Origin: Agrobacterium tumefaciens
GTDB lineage: Bacteria > Pseudomonadota > Alphaproteobacteria > Rhizobiales > Rhizobiaceae
Length of the DNA: 64,000 nt
Reading direction: 5' to 3'
Assembly: GCF_009649785.1 (NCBI RefSeq)
Contig: NZ_WJOK01000017.1
Span: 1-64,000 of the forward strand
Under the pieces are notes generated by a model that worked only from the letters and a program-made list of their open reading frames with translations, made no database searches and was not told the DNA's origin. Both the position numbers and the translations under genes were made by a program. This document shows, piece by piece, positions 56,730 to 64,000 of this stretch (position 1 is the stretch's first letter; the number at the start of each line of letters is the position of its first letter).

Positions 56730-57866
56730 GTGACGAGCCGCGCCGATGACGAAAAATTCATGGCCCGGGCAATCGAGGTTTCCCTGCGTCATCAGGGTCA
56801 AACCGAGACCAATCCCTCCGTCGGTTGCGTTCTCGTAAAGGACGGAAAAATCATCGCCGAAGCGGTGACCGCAATTGGCGGCCGCCCCCATGCCGAACGC
56901 CAGGCGCTGGAAATCGCCGGCGAAGCGGCGCGCGGCGCAACAGCCTATGTCACCCTTGAACCCTGCTCGCACTGGGGCAAGACGCCGCCCTGCGCCAACG
57001 CGCTGGTCGAATACGGCGTGGCCCGTGTCGTTGTGGCGGTAGACGACCCGGACGAGCGTGTTTCCGGTCGCGGTTACTCCATCCTGCGGGAGGCGGGCAT
57101 TGTCGTGGAAACCGGCCTGCTGCGCGAACAAGGCAAGAGAGCGCTTGCGGGTTACCTCACACGCCAGGTTAAAAAACGCCCGCATGTGATTCTGAAACTT
57201 GCCATTTCTTCCGATGGCATGATCGGCAGACAAGGGGAGGGGCAGGTAGCGATCACCGGTCCGCAGGCCAGGCACGCCGTGCATGAACTGAGAGCGCGCT
57301 GCGATTGCATCCTCGTGGGCATCCGTACCGCGATAGCGGACGATCCGGAACTGACCGTTCGAATTGCAGGTCTCGAAGATCGTTCTCCGGTCCGAATCGT
57401 GCTTGATCGCAAGTTTGAACTACCGTCGACGTCTAAGCTGGCGGGAAGTGCACGCGAGGTGCCGGTAATCGTCGCGGCGTTATCCCCCTCTGACCTGCCG
57501 GGTATCTTGCCCTCAAGGGGGGAGGTGCCCGGCAGGGCAGAGGGGGGTAGCCCCGACCGCCGACGCCAACAACTGACCGACGCGGGCGTCGAAATCCTTG
57601 AAGCACCAACCCTCGAGAACCTCCTTCACATTCTCGCTGAACGCGGCATGTCGGAACTTCTGGTCGAAGGCGGCGCTTTTGCCGCAAAATCGTTCCTTGA
57701 AGCCGATCTCGTGGACCGTATCATGCTGTTTGAAAGCCCGGTCGTGGTTGGTGAAGGCGGGATTGAAACGCCGCTCAGCCGTGCCGATATTCCGGGCGAT
57801 TATGTTTTGGTCAGCGAAACCGCCTACGGGCCGGATCGCTGCTTCGATTATGAAAGGCCGCTTTGA
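56730..57866 (+). CDS. ribD: Bifunctional riboflavin deaminase-reductase
   Basis: Does two early steps of riboflavin synthesis. The N-terminal cytidine-deaminase-like domain has HAERQALE and the zinc segment EPCSHWGKTPPCANAL; the C-terminal reductase starts near RPHVILKLAISSDGMIG. The total of 378 residues includes about 21 (252-273, around LPGILPSRGEVPGRAEGG) that are encoded by a palindromic repeat in frame between conserved parts of the reductase domain. The start is GTG 56730. The stop overlaps ribE (ATGA). Confidence 0.94.
   Translation: MTSRADDEKFMARAIEVSLRHQGQTETNPSVGCVLVKDGKIIAEAVTAIGGRPHAERQALEIAGEAARGATAYVTLEPCSHWGKTPPCANALVEYGVARVVVAVDDPDERVSGRGYSILREAGIVVETGLLREQGKRALAGYLTRQVKKRPHVILKLAISSDGMIGRQGEGQVAITGPQARHAVHELRARCDCILVGIRTAIADDPELTVRIAGLEDRSPVRIVLDRKFELPSTSKLAGSAREVPVIVAALSPSDLPGILPSRGEVPGRAEGGSPDRRRQQLTDAGVEILEAPTLENLLHILAERGMSELLVEGGAFAAKSFLEADLVDRIMLFESPVVVGEGGIETPLSRADIPGDYVLVSETAYGPDRCFDYERPL
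57485..57548. repeat. Palindromic element inside ribD, read in frame
   Basis: Arms around CCCCTCTG...CTGCCGGG and CCCGGCAGGGCAGAGGGG face each other across a centre with CCCTCAAGGGGGG. Such palindromes are common between genes in Rhizobiales. Here the element lies in the coding sequence and is translated, adding roughly 21 residues without breaking the frame. Confidence 0.75.
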
Positions 57867-58477
57867 TGTTTACCGGAATTGTCACCGATGTTGGAACCGT
57901 GTCCGAGTTGGAAGCTCTGGCGGAAGGCATTCGTCTGCGGGTGGCGACCAATTACGATCCCAAGACCATCGATATGGGCGCATCGATCTCCCATGGCGGC
58001 GTCTGCCTGACGGTGACCAAACTGCCCGAAGACGGCAGCAACGAGCGCTGGTACGAGGTCGAAGCCTGGGAAGAGGCATTGCGCCTGACGACGATTGCGG
58101 GCTGGCAGAAGGGCACGCACGTCAATCTGGAGCGCGCCCTGAAGATTGGCGACGAGCTTGGCGGTCACATCGTTTCCGGCCATGTCGACGGCAAGGCGGA
58201 GATTCTGTCTGTCGAGCCGGAAGGTGAGGCGGTCCGTATCCGCCTGCGCGCGCCCGACCATCTGGCGAAATTCGTGGCGCCCAAGGGTTCCATTGCACTC
58301 GATGGCACTTCTCTGACCGTCAATGCGGTCGACGGAACGGATTTCGACGTGCTCCTGATCCGCCATACGCTCACAGTCACCACATGGGGTGAGCGCCAAC
58401 CGGGTGATTTCGTCAATTTCGAAGTCGACACCATGGCGCGATATGCCGCAAGGCTTGCGGAGTTCCCCTCGGCGTAA
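57866..58477 (+). CDS. ribE: Riboflavin synthase alpha chain
   Basis: Dismutates two lumazines to riboflavin. The 203 residues are a tandem of two similar beta-barrels; the N-terminal MFTGIVTDVGTV is the family start, repeated in part at the HIVSGHVDGKAEI segment, and both GVCLTV and GTSLTVN boxes are present. ATG 57866 overlaps the ribD stop. Called ribC or ribE in different naming schemes. Confidence 0.95.
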   Translation: MFTGIVTDVGTVSELEALAEGIRLRVATNYDPKTIDMGASISHGGVCLTVTKLPEDGSNERWYEVEAWEEALRLTTIAGWQKGTHVNLERALKIGDELGGHIVSGHVDGKAEILSVEPEGEAVRIRLRAPDHLAKFVAPKGSIALDGTSLTVNAVDGTDFDVLLIRHTLTVTTWGERQPGDFVNFEVDTMARYAARLAEFPSA

Positions 58478-58739
58478 CAACGTTCGGCATCTATTGTGCT
58501 GAAATACACTCCCGGCCTTGAGCCGGTATCCAGCCAGCCCAAATCCTTGGGCTGAAAAGACTCTTGCCGCCGCGCAGACGCGCGTTGACTGAATTACCTC
58601 TCAAGGCCAGAATGCCGGATAGACTTTACCGTCCTCCGCCATCGCGACAGATCAGTTGTTGTCCCGCACTCCGCTTTCGATTGACGCGCAAACACTATAA
58701 AGACGTCTTTAGGCCCAAACGGGGTAGGGGGATTACGAC
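58478..58739. other. Gap between ribE and lysE-like gene
   Basis: 262 bp with no gene. A RIME-like element (58505-58612) fills much of it, and an AT-richer part near 58695 precedes the next start and could hold a promoter. The repeat separates ribD-ribE from ribH-nusB. Confidence 0.5.
58505..58612. repeat. RIME-like intergenic mosaic element, copy 2
   Basis: A core of about 65 bp matches the reverse complement of the element at 7010-7129, including CAGCCAGCCCA...TTGGGCTG, GACTCTT and GCCGCGCGGACGCGCGT-like words. The outer arms differ: here they are an imperfect pair around GGCCTTGAG/CTCAAGGCC. Same core with different ends is what the term mosaic describes. Confidence 0.78.
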
Positions 58740-59372
58740 ATGCCGTCTTTCGAACTGCTGACAGCCTTTTTCATCACCACCGCCCTGTTTGCCTATATTC
58801 CCGGCCCGGCCATGCTTTATGCGGCGGCGCAGACCATGGCGCGCGGCCGGTTTGCCGGGCTGATGGCGGTGCTTGGCATCCATGTCGGCTGCTATTTCCA
58901 TATCGTCGCCTCTGCGGCGGGGCTTTCGGTGCTGTTCCAGGCGGTGCCGTGGCTTTATCTGGCCGTGAAGCTGTGTGGCGCGCTTTATCTCATCTGGCTC
59001 GGCTTCTCGATGCTGCGCAGCAAGCTTGAAGGTGAGACCGTCAATCTGACCATCGAACCGAAATCGGCAAGGCGCGCCTTCATCGACAGCATCATCGTCG
59101 ACGTGCTCAATCCGAAGACGGCGCTGTTCTTTCTGGCGTTTCTGCCGCAATTCGTTGATCCGGCGGCGGCCTTTCCGATCTGGCTGCAATTGCTGATCCT
59201 CGGTATCGCTGTCAATTTCATTTTTTCCTCCGCCGATCTCGTTGGCGTGCTTCTGGCGGGCGCGATGGTCGGGCGGCTCAAGCGCTCCAGCAGGGTGCAG
59301 GTGCTTGCCCGTCGCACTGCGGGAACGTTGCTGATGGGGCTTGGCGTACATCTGGCTTTCCAGAAAACCTGA
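58740..59372 (+). CDS. LysE/RhtB family amino acid exporter
   Basis: A 210-residue inner-membrane protein with six hydrophobic segments. The LysE pattern is clear: IPGPAMLYAAAQTMARGRFAGL, GIHVGCYFHIVASAAGLS, LYLIWLGFSMLRSK and VDVLNPKTALFFLAFLPQFV. The substrate is some amino acid or derivative, not readable. It lies between ribE and ribH on the same strand, with no clear link to riboflavin. Confidence 0.9.
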   Translation: MPSFELLTAFFITTALFAYIPGPAMLYAAAQTMARGRFAGLMAVLGIHVGCYFHIVASAAGLSVLFQAVPWLYLAVKLCGALYLIWLGFSMLRSKLEGETVNLTIEPKSARRAFIDSIIVDVLNPKTALFFLAFLPQFVDPAAAFPIWLQLLILGIAVNFIFSSADLVGVLLAGAMVGRLKRSSRVQVLARRTAGTLLMGLGVHLAFQKT

Positions 59373-59536
59373 TTTTCGTAAGCCGCGCCTGATACGGCGA
59401 AAACCTGCGCAATTGTCTTGCAAACGGGGCCTCTTGCGCGGGTGACACATGAAATTACTTGCCAAAAACGGCCAGCCGTGGTTTGACCGCCGCAAAAGCC
59501 GGTATGATCCGGCCCGAACCTTTTCAGGAAAATCCC

Positions 59537-59983
59537 ATGTCCAAACCCCATCTTCTTATCGTGGAAGCACGCTTTTACGACGATATGGCAGACGCTCTTC
59601 TCGAAGGCGCGAAGTTCGCGCTGGATGAGGCTGGCGCAACCTATGACGTCATCACCGTTCCCGGCGCGCTCGAAATCCCCGCTGCCATTGCCATGGCGCT
59701 GGATGGCGGCGACAACGAAGGCACGGAATATGATGGTTTCGTAGCGCTCGGCATGGTCATTCGTGGCGAGACCTACCACTTCGACATCGTTTCCAACGAA
59801 TCCTCCCGCGCCCTGATGGATCTCGCCGTCAGCGAATCGCTGGCCATCGGCAACGGCATCCTCACCGTCGAAAACGACGATCAGGCATGGGCACGTGTTC
59901 GCCGTTCTGACAAGGATAAGGGCGGTTTTGCGGCCCGCGCCGCGCTGACGATGATCGAGCTCAAGAAAAAACTGGGTGGCTGA
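59537..59983 (+). CDS. ribH: 6,7-dimethyl-8-ribityllumazine synthase
   Basis: Condenses the ribD product with dihydroxybutanone phosphate. The 148 residues start [26 protein letters not shown] and show [34 protein letters not shown] (with catalytic His) and the [12 protein letters not shown] stretch. ATG 59537 follows a CAGGAAAATCCC leader. It is five bases before nusB. No FMN riboswitch is seen upstream. Confidence 0.96.
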   Translation: MSKPHLLIVEARFYDDMADALLEGAKFALDEAGATYDVITVPGALEIPAAIAMALDGGDNEGTEYDGFVALGMVIRGETYHFDIVSNESSRALMDLAVSESLAIGNGILTVENDDQAWARVRRSDKDKGGFAARAALTMIELKKKLGG

Positions 59984-59987
59984 ACGC

Positions 59988-60485
59988 ATGTCGGATGTTG
60001 AAAATGGCGGCGAACCGCGCCAGCCTTCGGTAAAGCCCGCCAACCAGCGTGGCGCTGCGCGCCTCGCGGCCGTGCAGGCACTTTATCAGATGGATGTCGG
60101 CGGCACCGGCGTGATGGAAGTCGTGGCGGAATACGAGGCACATCGTCTCGGTCAGGAAGTCGATGGCGATACCTATCTGAAGGCCGATCCTTCCTGGTTC
60201 CGTTCCATCGTGTCCGGCGTCGTCCGCGATCAGACGAAGATCGACCCACTGGTGCGCTCCGCACTTCTGGAAGACTGGCCGCTGTCGCGTCTTGATGCCA
60301 CCGTTCGCGCTATCTTGCGTGCCGGCGCTTTCGAGATTCTGGAGCGCAAGGACGTTCCGGTCGCCGTCATCGTTACGGAATATGTCGAAATCGCCCGTGC
60401 TTTCTTCGAGCATGACGAGCCGAAGCTGGTGAACGCGGTTCTGGACCGCATTGCCAAGCAGGTACGCGGCGAGGCAAAACGCTAA
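59988..60485 (+). CDS. nusB: Transcription antitermination factor NusB
   Basis: An all-helical RNA-binding protein of 165 residues for rRNA antitermination. Markers are [17 protein letters not shown] and the C-terminal [31 protein letters not shown]. The N-terminal 20 residues are disordered. ATG 59988 starts four bases after the ribH stop; ribH-nusB is a widespread pair. Confidence 0.95.
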   Translation: MSDVENGGEPRQPSVKPANQRGAARLAAVQALYQMDVGGTGVMEVVAEYEAHRLGQEVDGDTYLKADPSWFRSIVSGVVRDQTKIDPLVRSALLEDWPLSRLDATVRAILRAGAFEILERKDVPVAVIVTEYVEIARAFFEHDEPKLVNAVLDRIAKQVRGEAKR

Positions 60486-60506
60486 AATACGTTAGGTGAG
60501 GAAGAT

Positions 60507-61730
60507 ATGAGCGCCGTTTCCGTCCCCGGACTTGAAGTTCAACTGGACGAGGCGAAGCGCAACGTCTTCCTCCTGACCGCCGCACAGGCGATCATGGGCT
60601 CGGCAGCACCTATGAGCTTCTCGGTTGGCGCGCTTGCCGGTTACCAGTTGCTCGGGGCTGACAAGTCGCTGGCAACGGCGCCGCTTACCGGTTTCAACAT
60701 CGGCGTGGCGCTGGGCGCCATCTGCGTTGCCGCAGCATCGCGTTTTCTCGGCCGCAAGGCGGGCTTCATGGTCGGCGCGCTGATGTGCTCCATCGGCGGC
60801 GGCATTGCTGCCGTGGCACTCTTCCGCTCCGACTTCTGGCTATTTGCGATCGGCCTGCTGCTGATCGGCATTTCCGGCGGCTTCACGCAGAAAATCCGCT
60901 TCGCTGCTGCCGACGCATCCCCCTCTTTCTACAAGCCGAAAGCCATTTCCTGGATATTGGCGGGTGGCATCGTCTCGGCGATCATCGGGCCGCAGCTTGC
61001 CATTTTCGGCAAGGATGTCTTCGCACCGGTCACCTTCGCCGGTGCTTTCATCGCGCTGGTGCCGCTCGGCATCATCGCGATTGCCATTCTGGCATTCCTG
61101 AAATTGCCGGACCCGAAGGCCGCCTCTATCCACGCGCAGGCGGCACGGCCTTTGTCGGAAATCGTGCGCACGCACCGGTTTGTCACCGGCATGGTCTGCG
61201 GCATCGGTTCCTATGCGTTGATGACCTTCATGATGACCGGCGCGCCGCTCGCCATGGTGGTCGGCTGCGGGTTTCCCACCGAACTTGCGACGCTCGGCAT
61301 CCAGTGGCACGTTCTCGCCATGTTCGGCCCAAGTTTCTTCACCGGTATGTTGATTGCGCGATTCGGCGCGGAAAAAATCGTTGCAGCCGGTCTCGTCGTG
61401 CTGATGGCCTGCGCCGTCGTCGCCCATATGGGCATCGAATTGTGGAACTTCTGGGCGGCGCTCATTCTCCTCGGTCTCGGCTGGAACTTCGGCTTCATCG
61501 GCGCTACCGCCATCATCACCTCCAGCTACCGCCCGCATGAGGCAGACAAGGTACAGGGCTTTCACGATATCGTGCTGTTCGGCACGGTAGCGCTGTCGTC
61601 CTTCTCTTCCGGCAAGGTGTTTACAGCCTGGGGCTGGTCGGTCATGAACCTCGTTATCTGGCCGGTTGCGGGGCTATGCCTCGTGCTGGTGGCGTCGCTG
61701 TTGCTGACCCCGCGCAGAAACGCCGCGTAA
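60507..61730 (+). CDS. MFS transporter
   Basis: A 407-residue inner-membrane protein with 12 hydrophobic segments. Loop 2-3 reads ASRFLGRKAGFMVGAL, close to the MFS motif GxxxDRxGRR but without the acidic residue. Substrate unknown. It lies 21 bp after nusB and may be cotranscribed; the ribosome site GTGAGGAAG is good. Confidence 0.87.
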   Translation: MSAVSVPGLEVQLDEAKRNVFLLTAAQAIMGSAAPMSFSVGALAGYQLLGADKSLATAPLTGFNIGVALGAICVAAASRFLGRKAGFMVGALMCSIGGGIAAVALFRSDFWLFAIGLLLIGISGGFTQKIRFAAADASPSFYKPKAISWILAGGIVSAIIGPQLAIFGKDVFAPVTFAGAFIALVPLGIIAIAILAFLKLPDPKAASIHAQAARPLSEIVRTHRFVTGMVCGIGSYALMTFMMTGAPLAMVVGCGFPTELATLGIQWHVLAMFGPSFFTGMLIARFGAEKIVAAGLVVLMACAVVAHMGIELWNFWAALILLGLGWNFGFIGATAIITSSYRPHEADKVQGFHDIVLFGTVALSSFSSGKVFTAWGWSVMNLVIWPVAGLCLVLVASLLLTPRRNAA

Positions 61731-61949
61731 GATCGCCTTCGATCTCTACCCCTTTCATGTTTCAGGCAAATTTGTGGGCTTGACGCCACGCCTTTCGCCA
61801 ACGCAATCTTGCCGCGCAGGTCATTTTTCCTTGGGAGGGGAAGAATGGCCACGACAGGACAGGCCGCGCATTTGATCGCTCCTGTCCTTGCACATGGTTC
61901 GCCACGCCGGGGAGGGAGTGAGACCCGGCCTTTTGGGAGGTAAGTGCGC
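61731..61949 (+). other. hppA upstream region with leader hairpin
   Basis: 219 bp without a gene. An ACAGGA...TCCTGT hairpin lies at about 61853-61886. A second one (GCCGGG at 61906-61911 with CCCGGC at 61924-61929) is followed by CTTTT and then the ribosome site GGGAGG. The latter hairpin so close to the start could affect translation or end transcription early. Confidence 0.45.
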
Positions 61950-64000
61950 ATGACCGTAATACCCATAGTGATTTTATGTGGGGTCCTGTCCGTGGTTTAC
62001 GCGGCATGGACGACCAGGAGCGTTCTCGCTGCCGATCAGGGCAACGAGCGTATGCGTGAAATAGCAGGTTTTATCCGTGAAGGTGCGCAGGCTTATCTCA
62101 CCCGTCAATATCTCACCATCGCCATCGTCGGATTGATTGTCGCCGTTCTCGCCTGGTATCTGCTGTCGGCTCTCGCGGCCATCGGGTTTATCATCGGCGC
62201 CGTGCTTTCGGGTGCTGCCGGTTTCATCGGCATGCATGTCTCCGTCCGTGCCAATCTGCGCACCGCACAAGCCGCATCCCACAGCCTTGCCGCCGGTCTC
62301 GACATCGCGTTCAAATCAGGCGCCATCACGGGCATGCTGGTGGCTGGCCTCGCGCTGCTTGGCGTATCCATCTATTATTTCATCCTCACCTCGGTGCTCG
62401 GCCATGCGCCCGGATCGCGTGAGGTGATTGACGCGCTGGTGTCGCTCGGTTTCGGCGCTTCGCTTATCTCCATCTTCGCCCGTCTCGGCGGTGGCATCTT
62501 CACCAAGGGTGCAGATGTCGGCGGCGATCTCGTCGGCAAGGTCGAAGCAGGCATTCCCGAGGACGACCCCCGCAACCCGGCAACCATCGCCGACAATGTC
62601 GGCGACAACGTCGGCGATTGCGCCGGAATGGCGGCCGACCTTTTCGAGACCTATGCCGTCTCGGTGGTCGCAACCATGGTGCTTGCGGCGATCTTCTTTG
62701 CCGGAACGCCGATACTGGAAAGCGCGATGGTCTACCCGCTGGCCATTTGCGGCGCCTGCATCCTGACCTCGATTGCCGGCACCTTCTTCGTCAAGCTGGG
62801 CACCAACAACTCCATCATGGGCGCTCTCTATAAAGGGCTGATTGCCACCGGTGTCTTCTCGATTGCGGGGCTTGCCGTGGCAACTTACGCGACCGTGGGC
62901 TGGGGTACCATCGGCACGGTTGCCGGAATGGAGATTACCGGCACAAACCTCTTCCTGTGCGGGCTGGTCGGCCTTGTGGTAACAGCGCTGATCGTCGTCA
63001 TCACCGAATATTATACCGGCACCAACAAACGCCCGGTCAATTCCATCGCGCAGGCTTCGGTCACGGGCCACGGCACCAACGTCATCCAGGGTCTTGCAGT
63101 CTCGCTGGAATCGACGGCGCTGCCGGCGCTTGTCATCGTTGGCGGCATCATCGGCACCTACCAGCTCGGTGGCCTGTTCGGCACGGGCATCGCGGTCACC
63201 GCCATGCTTGGTCTGGCGGGCATGATCGTGGCGCTCGACGCCTTCGGTCCGGTGACTGACAATGCCGGCGGCATTGCCGAAATGGCCGGTCTCGACCCGG
63301 ATGTGCGTAAGGCGACCGACGCGCTGGATGCCGTCGGCAACACCACCAAGGCGGTGACCAAGGGTTACGCCATCGGCTCTGCCGGTCTCGGCGCGCTGGT
63401 GCTGTTTGCCGCCTATTCCAACGACCTGTCCTATTTCGCTGCCAATGGCGATACCTATCCTTACTTCAAGGATATCGGCGAAATATCCTTCAGCCTTGCC
63501 AATCCTTACGTCGTTGCCGGTCTGCTGTTCGGCGGCCTCATTCCGTATCTCTTTGGCGGTATCGCCATGACGGCGGTGGGCAAGGCGGCAAGCTCGATCG
63601 TCGAGGAAGTTCGCCGCCAGTTCCGCGAAAAGCCTGGCATCATGGCAGGAACGGAAAAACCGGACTACGGCAGGGCGGTCGATCTTTTGACCAAGGCGGC
63701 GATCAAGGAGATGATCATTCCGTCGCTGTTGCCGGTTCTGGCGCCGCTCGTCGTTTATTTCGGCGTGCTGCTTATCTCAGGTTCCAAGGCCTCTGCCTTT
63801 GCCGCACTCGGTGCATCGTTGCTTGGCGTCATCATCAACGGCCTGTTCGTGGCGATTTCCATGACCTCCGGTGGTGGTGCGTGGGATAACGCCAAGAAAA
63901 GCTTCGAGGATGGCTTCATCGACAAGGACGGCGTGCGCCACGTCAAGGGTTCGGACGCCCACAAGGCGTCGGTTACGGGCGATACGGTGGGCGATCCCTA
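61950..64000 (+). CDS. hppA: Proton-pumping inorganic pyrophosphatase (partial)
   Basis: Membrane pump that uses pyrophosphate to move protons; the 3' end lies beyond the window, and 683 residues are seen. Signature segments are [20 protein letters not shown] and [23 protein letters not shown], with the substrate-binding Asp residues, then [11 protein letters not shown] and [17 protein letters not shown]. The [16 protein letters not shown] segment has Lys where potassium-dependent types have Ala, so this is the potassium-independent, proton-pumping class. ATG 61950 follows GGGAGG. Confidence 0.96.
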   Translation, partial: MTVIPIVILCGVLSVVYAAWTTRSVLAADQGNERMREIAGFIREGAQAYLTRQYLTIAIVGLIVAVLAWYLLSALAAIGFIIGAVLSGAAGFIGMHVSVRANLRTAQAASHSLAAGLDIAFKSGAITGMLVAGLALLGVSIYYFILTSVLGHAPGSREVIDALVSLGFGASLISIFARLGGGIFTKGADVGGDLVGKVEAGIPEDDPRNPATIADNVGDNVGDCAGMAADLFETYAVSVVATMVLAAIFFAGTPILESAMVYPLAICGACILTSIAGTFFVKLGTNNSIMGALYKGLIATGVFSIAGLAVATYATVGWGTIGTVAGMEITGTNLFLCGLVGLVVTALIVVITEYYTGTNKRPVNSIAQASVTGHGTNVIQGLAVSLESTALPALVIVGGIIGTYQLGGLFGTGIAVTAMLGLAGMIVALDAFGPVTDNAGGIAEMAGLDPDVRKATDALDAVGNTTKAVTKGYAIGSAGLGALVLFAAYSNDLSYFAANGDTYPYFKDIGEISFSLANPYVVAGLLFGGLIPYLFGGIAMTAVGKAASSIVEEVRRQFREKPGIMAGTEKPDYGRAVDLLTKAAIKEMIIPSLLPVLAPLVVYFGVLLISGSKASAFAALGASLLGVIINGLFVAISMTSGGGAWDNAKKSFEDGFIDKDGVRHVKGSDAHKASVTGDTVGDP

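Noticed and set aside
1..64000. tRNA genes, rRNA genes, CRISPR arrays, insertion sequences or prophage
   Set aside because: I looked for cloverleaf ends, regularly spaced repeats, and transposase or integrase motifs and found none.

Overview
The window reads as a stretch of the main chromosome of a Rhizobiaceae member, most likely Agrobacterium (or a very close relative). The basis is gene content and order: SDR-uvrC-pgsA-moaD-moaE, purM-purN next to a PerM-like gene with hdaA-ppk-ppx, ldtR with ldtP, and glyA-nrdR-ribD-ribE-ribH-nusB followed by hppA. Two RIME-like mosaic repeats typical of rhizobial intergenic DNA, an Omp25-type outer membrane protein and a high-GC coding style agree with this. 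No rRNA, tRNA, CRISPR array, prophage or transposase was seen. The species call is inference from memory of the group, not from a database search.

Layout. 0.4-6.9 kb: a membrane GGDEF/EAL protein, a YheS-like ABC-F ATPase, a GGDEF protein with a GGNEF variant, a glutathione transferase and ndk. 6.9-9.2 kb: a RIME-like repeat, then a small divergent locus (lipoprotein plus CGNR regulator against an orphan LivH-type permease) sharing a 38-bp palindrome. 9.2-13.5 kb: a minus-strand operon SDR-uvrC-pgsA-moaD-moaE. 13.8-22.2 kb: Omp25-like protein, a second GST, RNase T2, a YbhN-like membrane protein, rlmJ, a molybdopterin oxidoreductase, nudK, a remnant of an M15-type peptidase gene and an omptin. 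22.3-30.1 kb: purM-purN divergent from perM-hdaA-ppk-ppx. 30.1-37.9 kb: mostly minus-strand accessory genes (hexapeptide acetyltransferase, YunG-like protein, phytase-esterase-like protein, adenylate cyclase, RNase D, MFS). 38-47 kb: aspS, creD, a SulP transporter with a structured leader, a secreted protein and parC. 47-54.7 kb: a Doc/AbrB toxin-antitoxin pair, bpt, RDD protein, hemB, then ldtR and ldtP separated by a SIR2-like gene. 54.9-64 kb: glyA-nrdR-ribD-ribE-lysE-ribH-nusB-MFS and the start of hppA, which runs off the window.

How the genes fit together. Most are housekeeping: purine, riboflavin, one-carbon, molybdenum cofactor and haem synthesis, DNA repair, topology and replication control (HdaA), and polyphosphate metabolism. 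The variable parts are small and sit between conserved genes. The best candidate for an undescribed system is the stand-alone SIR2-like NAD-hydrolase-type gene (51790-52830, minus strand). It lies between ldtR and ldtP, has lower GC than its neighbours by eye, and carries Asn and His at the positions expected for catalysis. It is followed by a roughly 570-bp non-coding stretch holding a terminator-like structure on the other strand. Other points of interest are the CGNR/LivH locus with its long operator-like palindrome, the Doc-AbrB pair with twin operators, a palindromic element read in frame inside ribD, and a gene remnant downstream of nudK.
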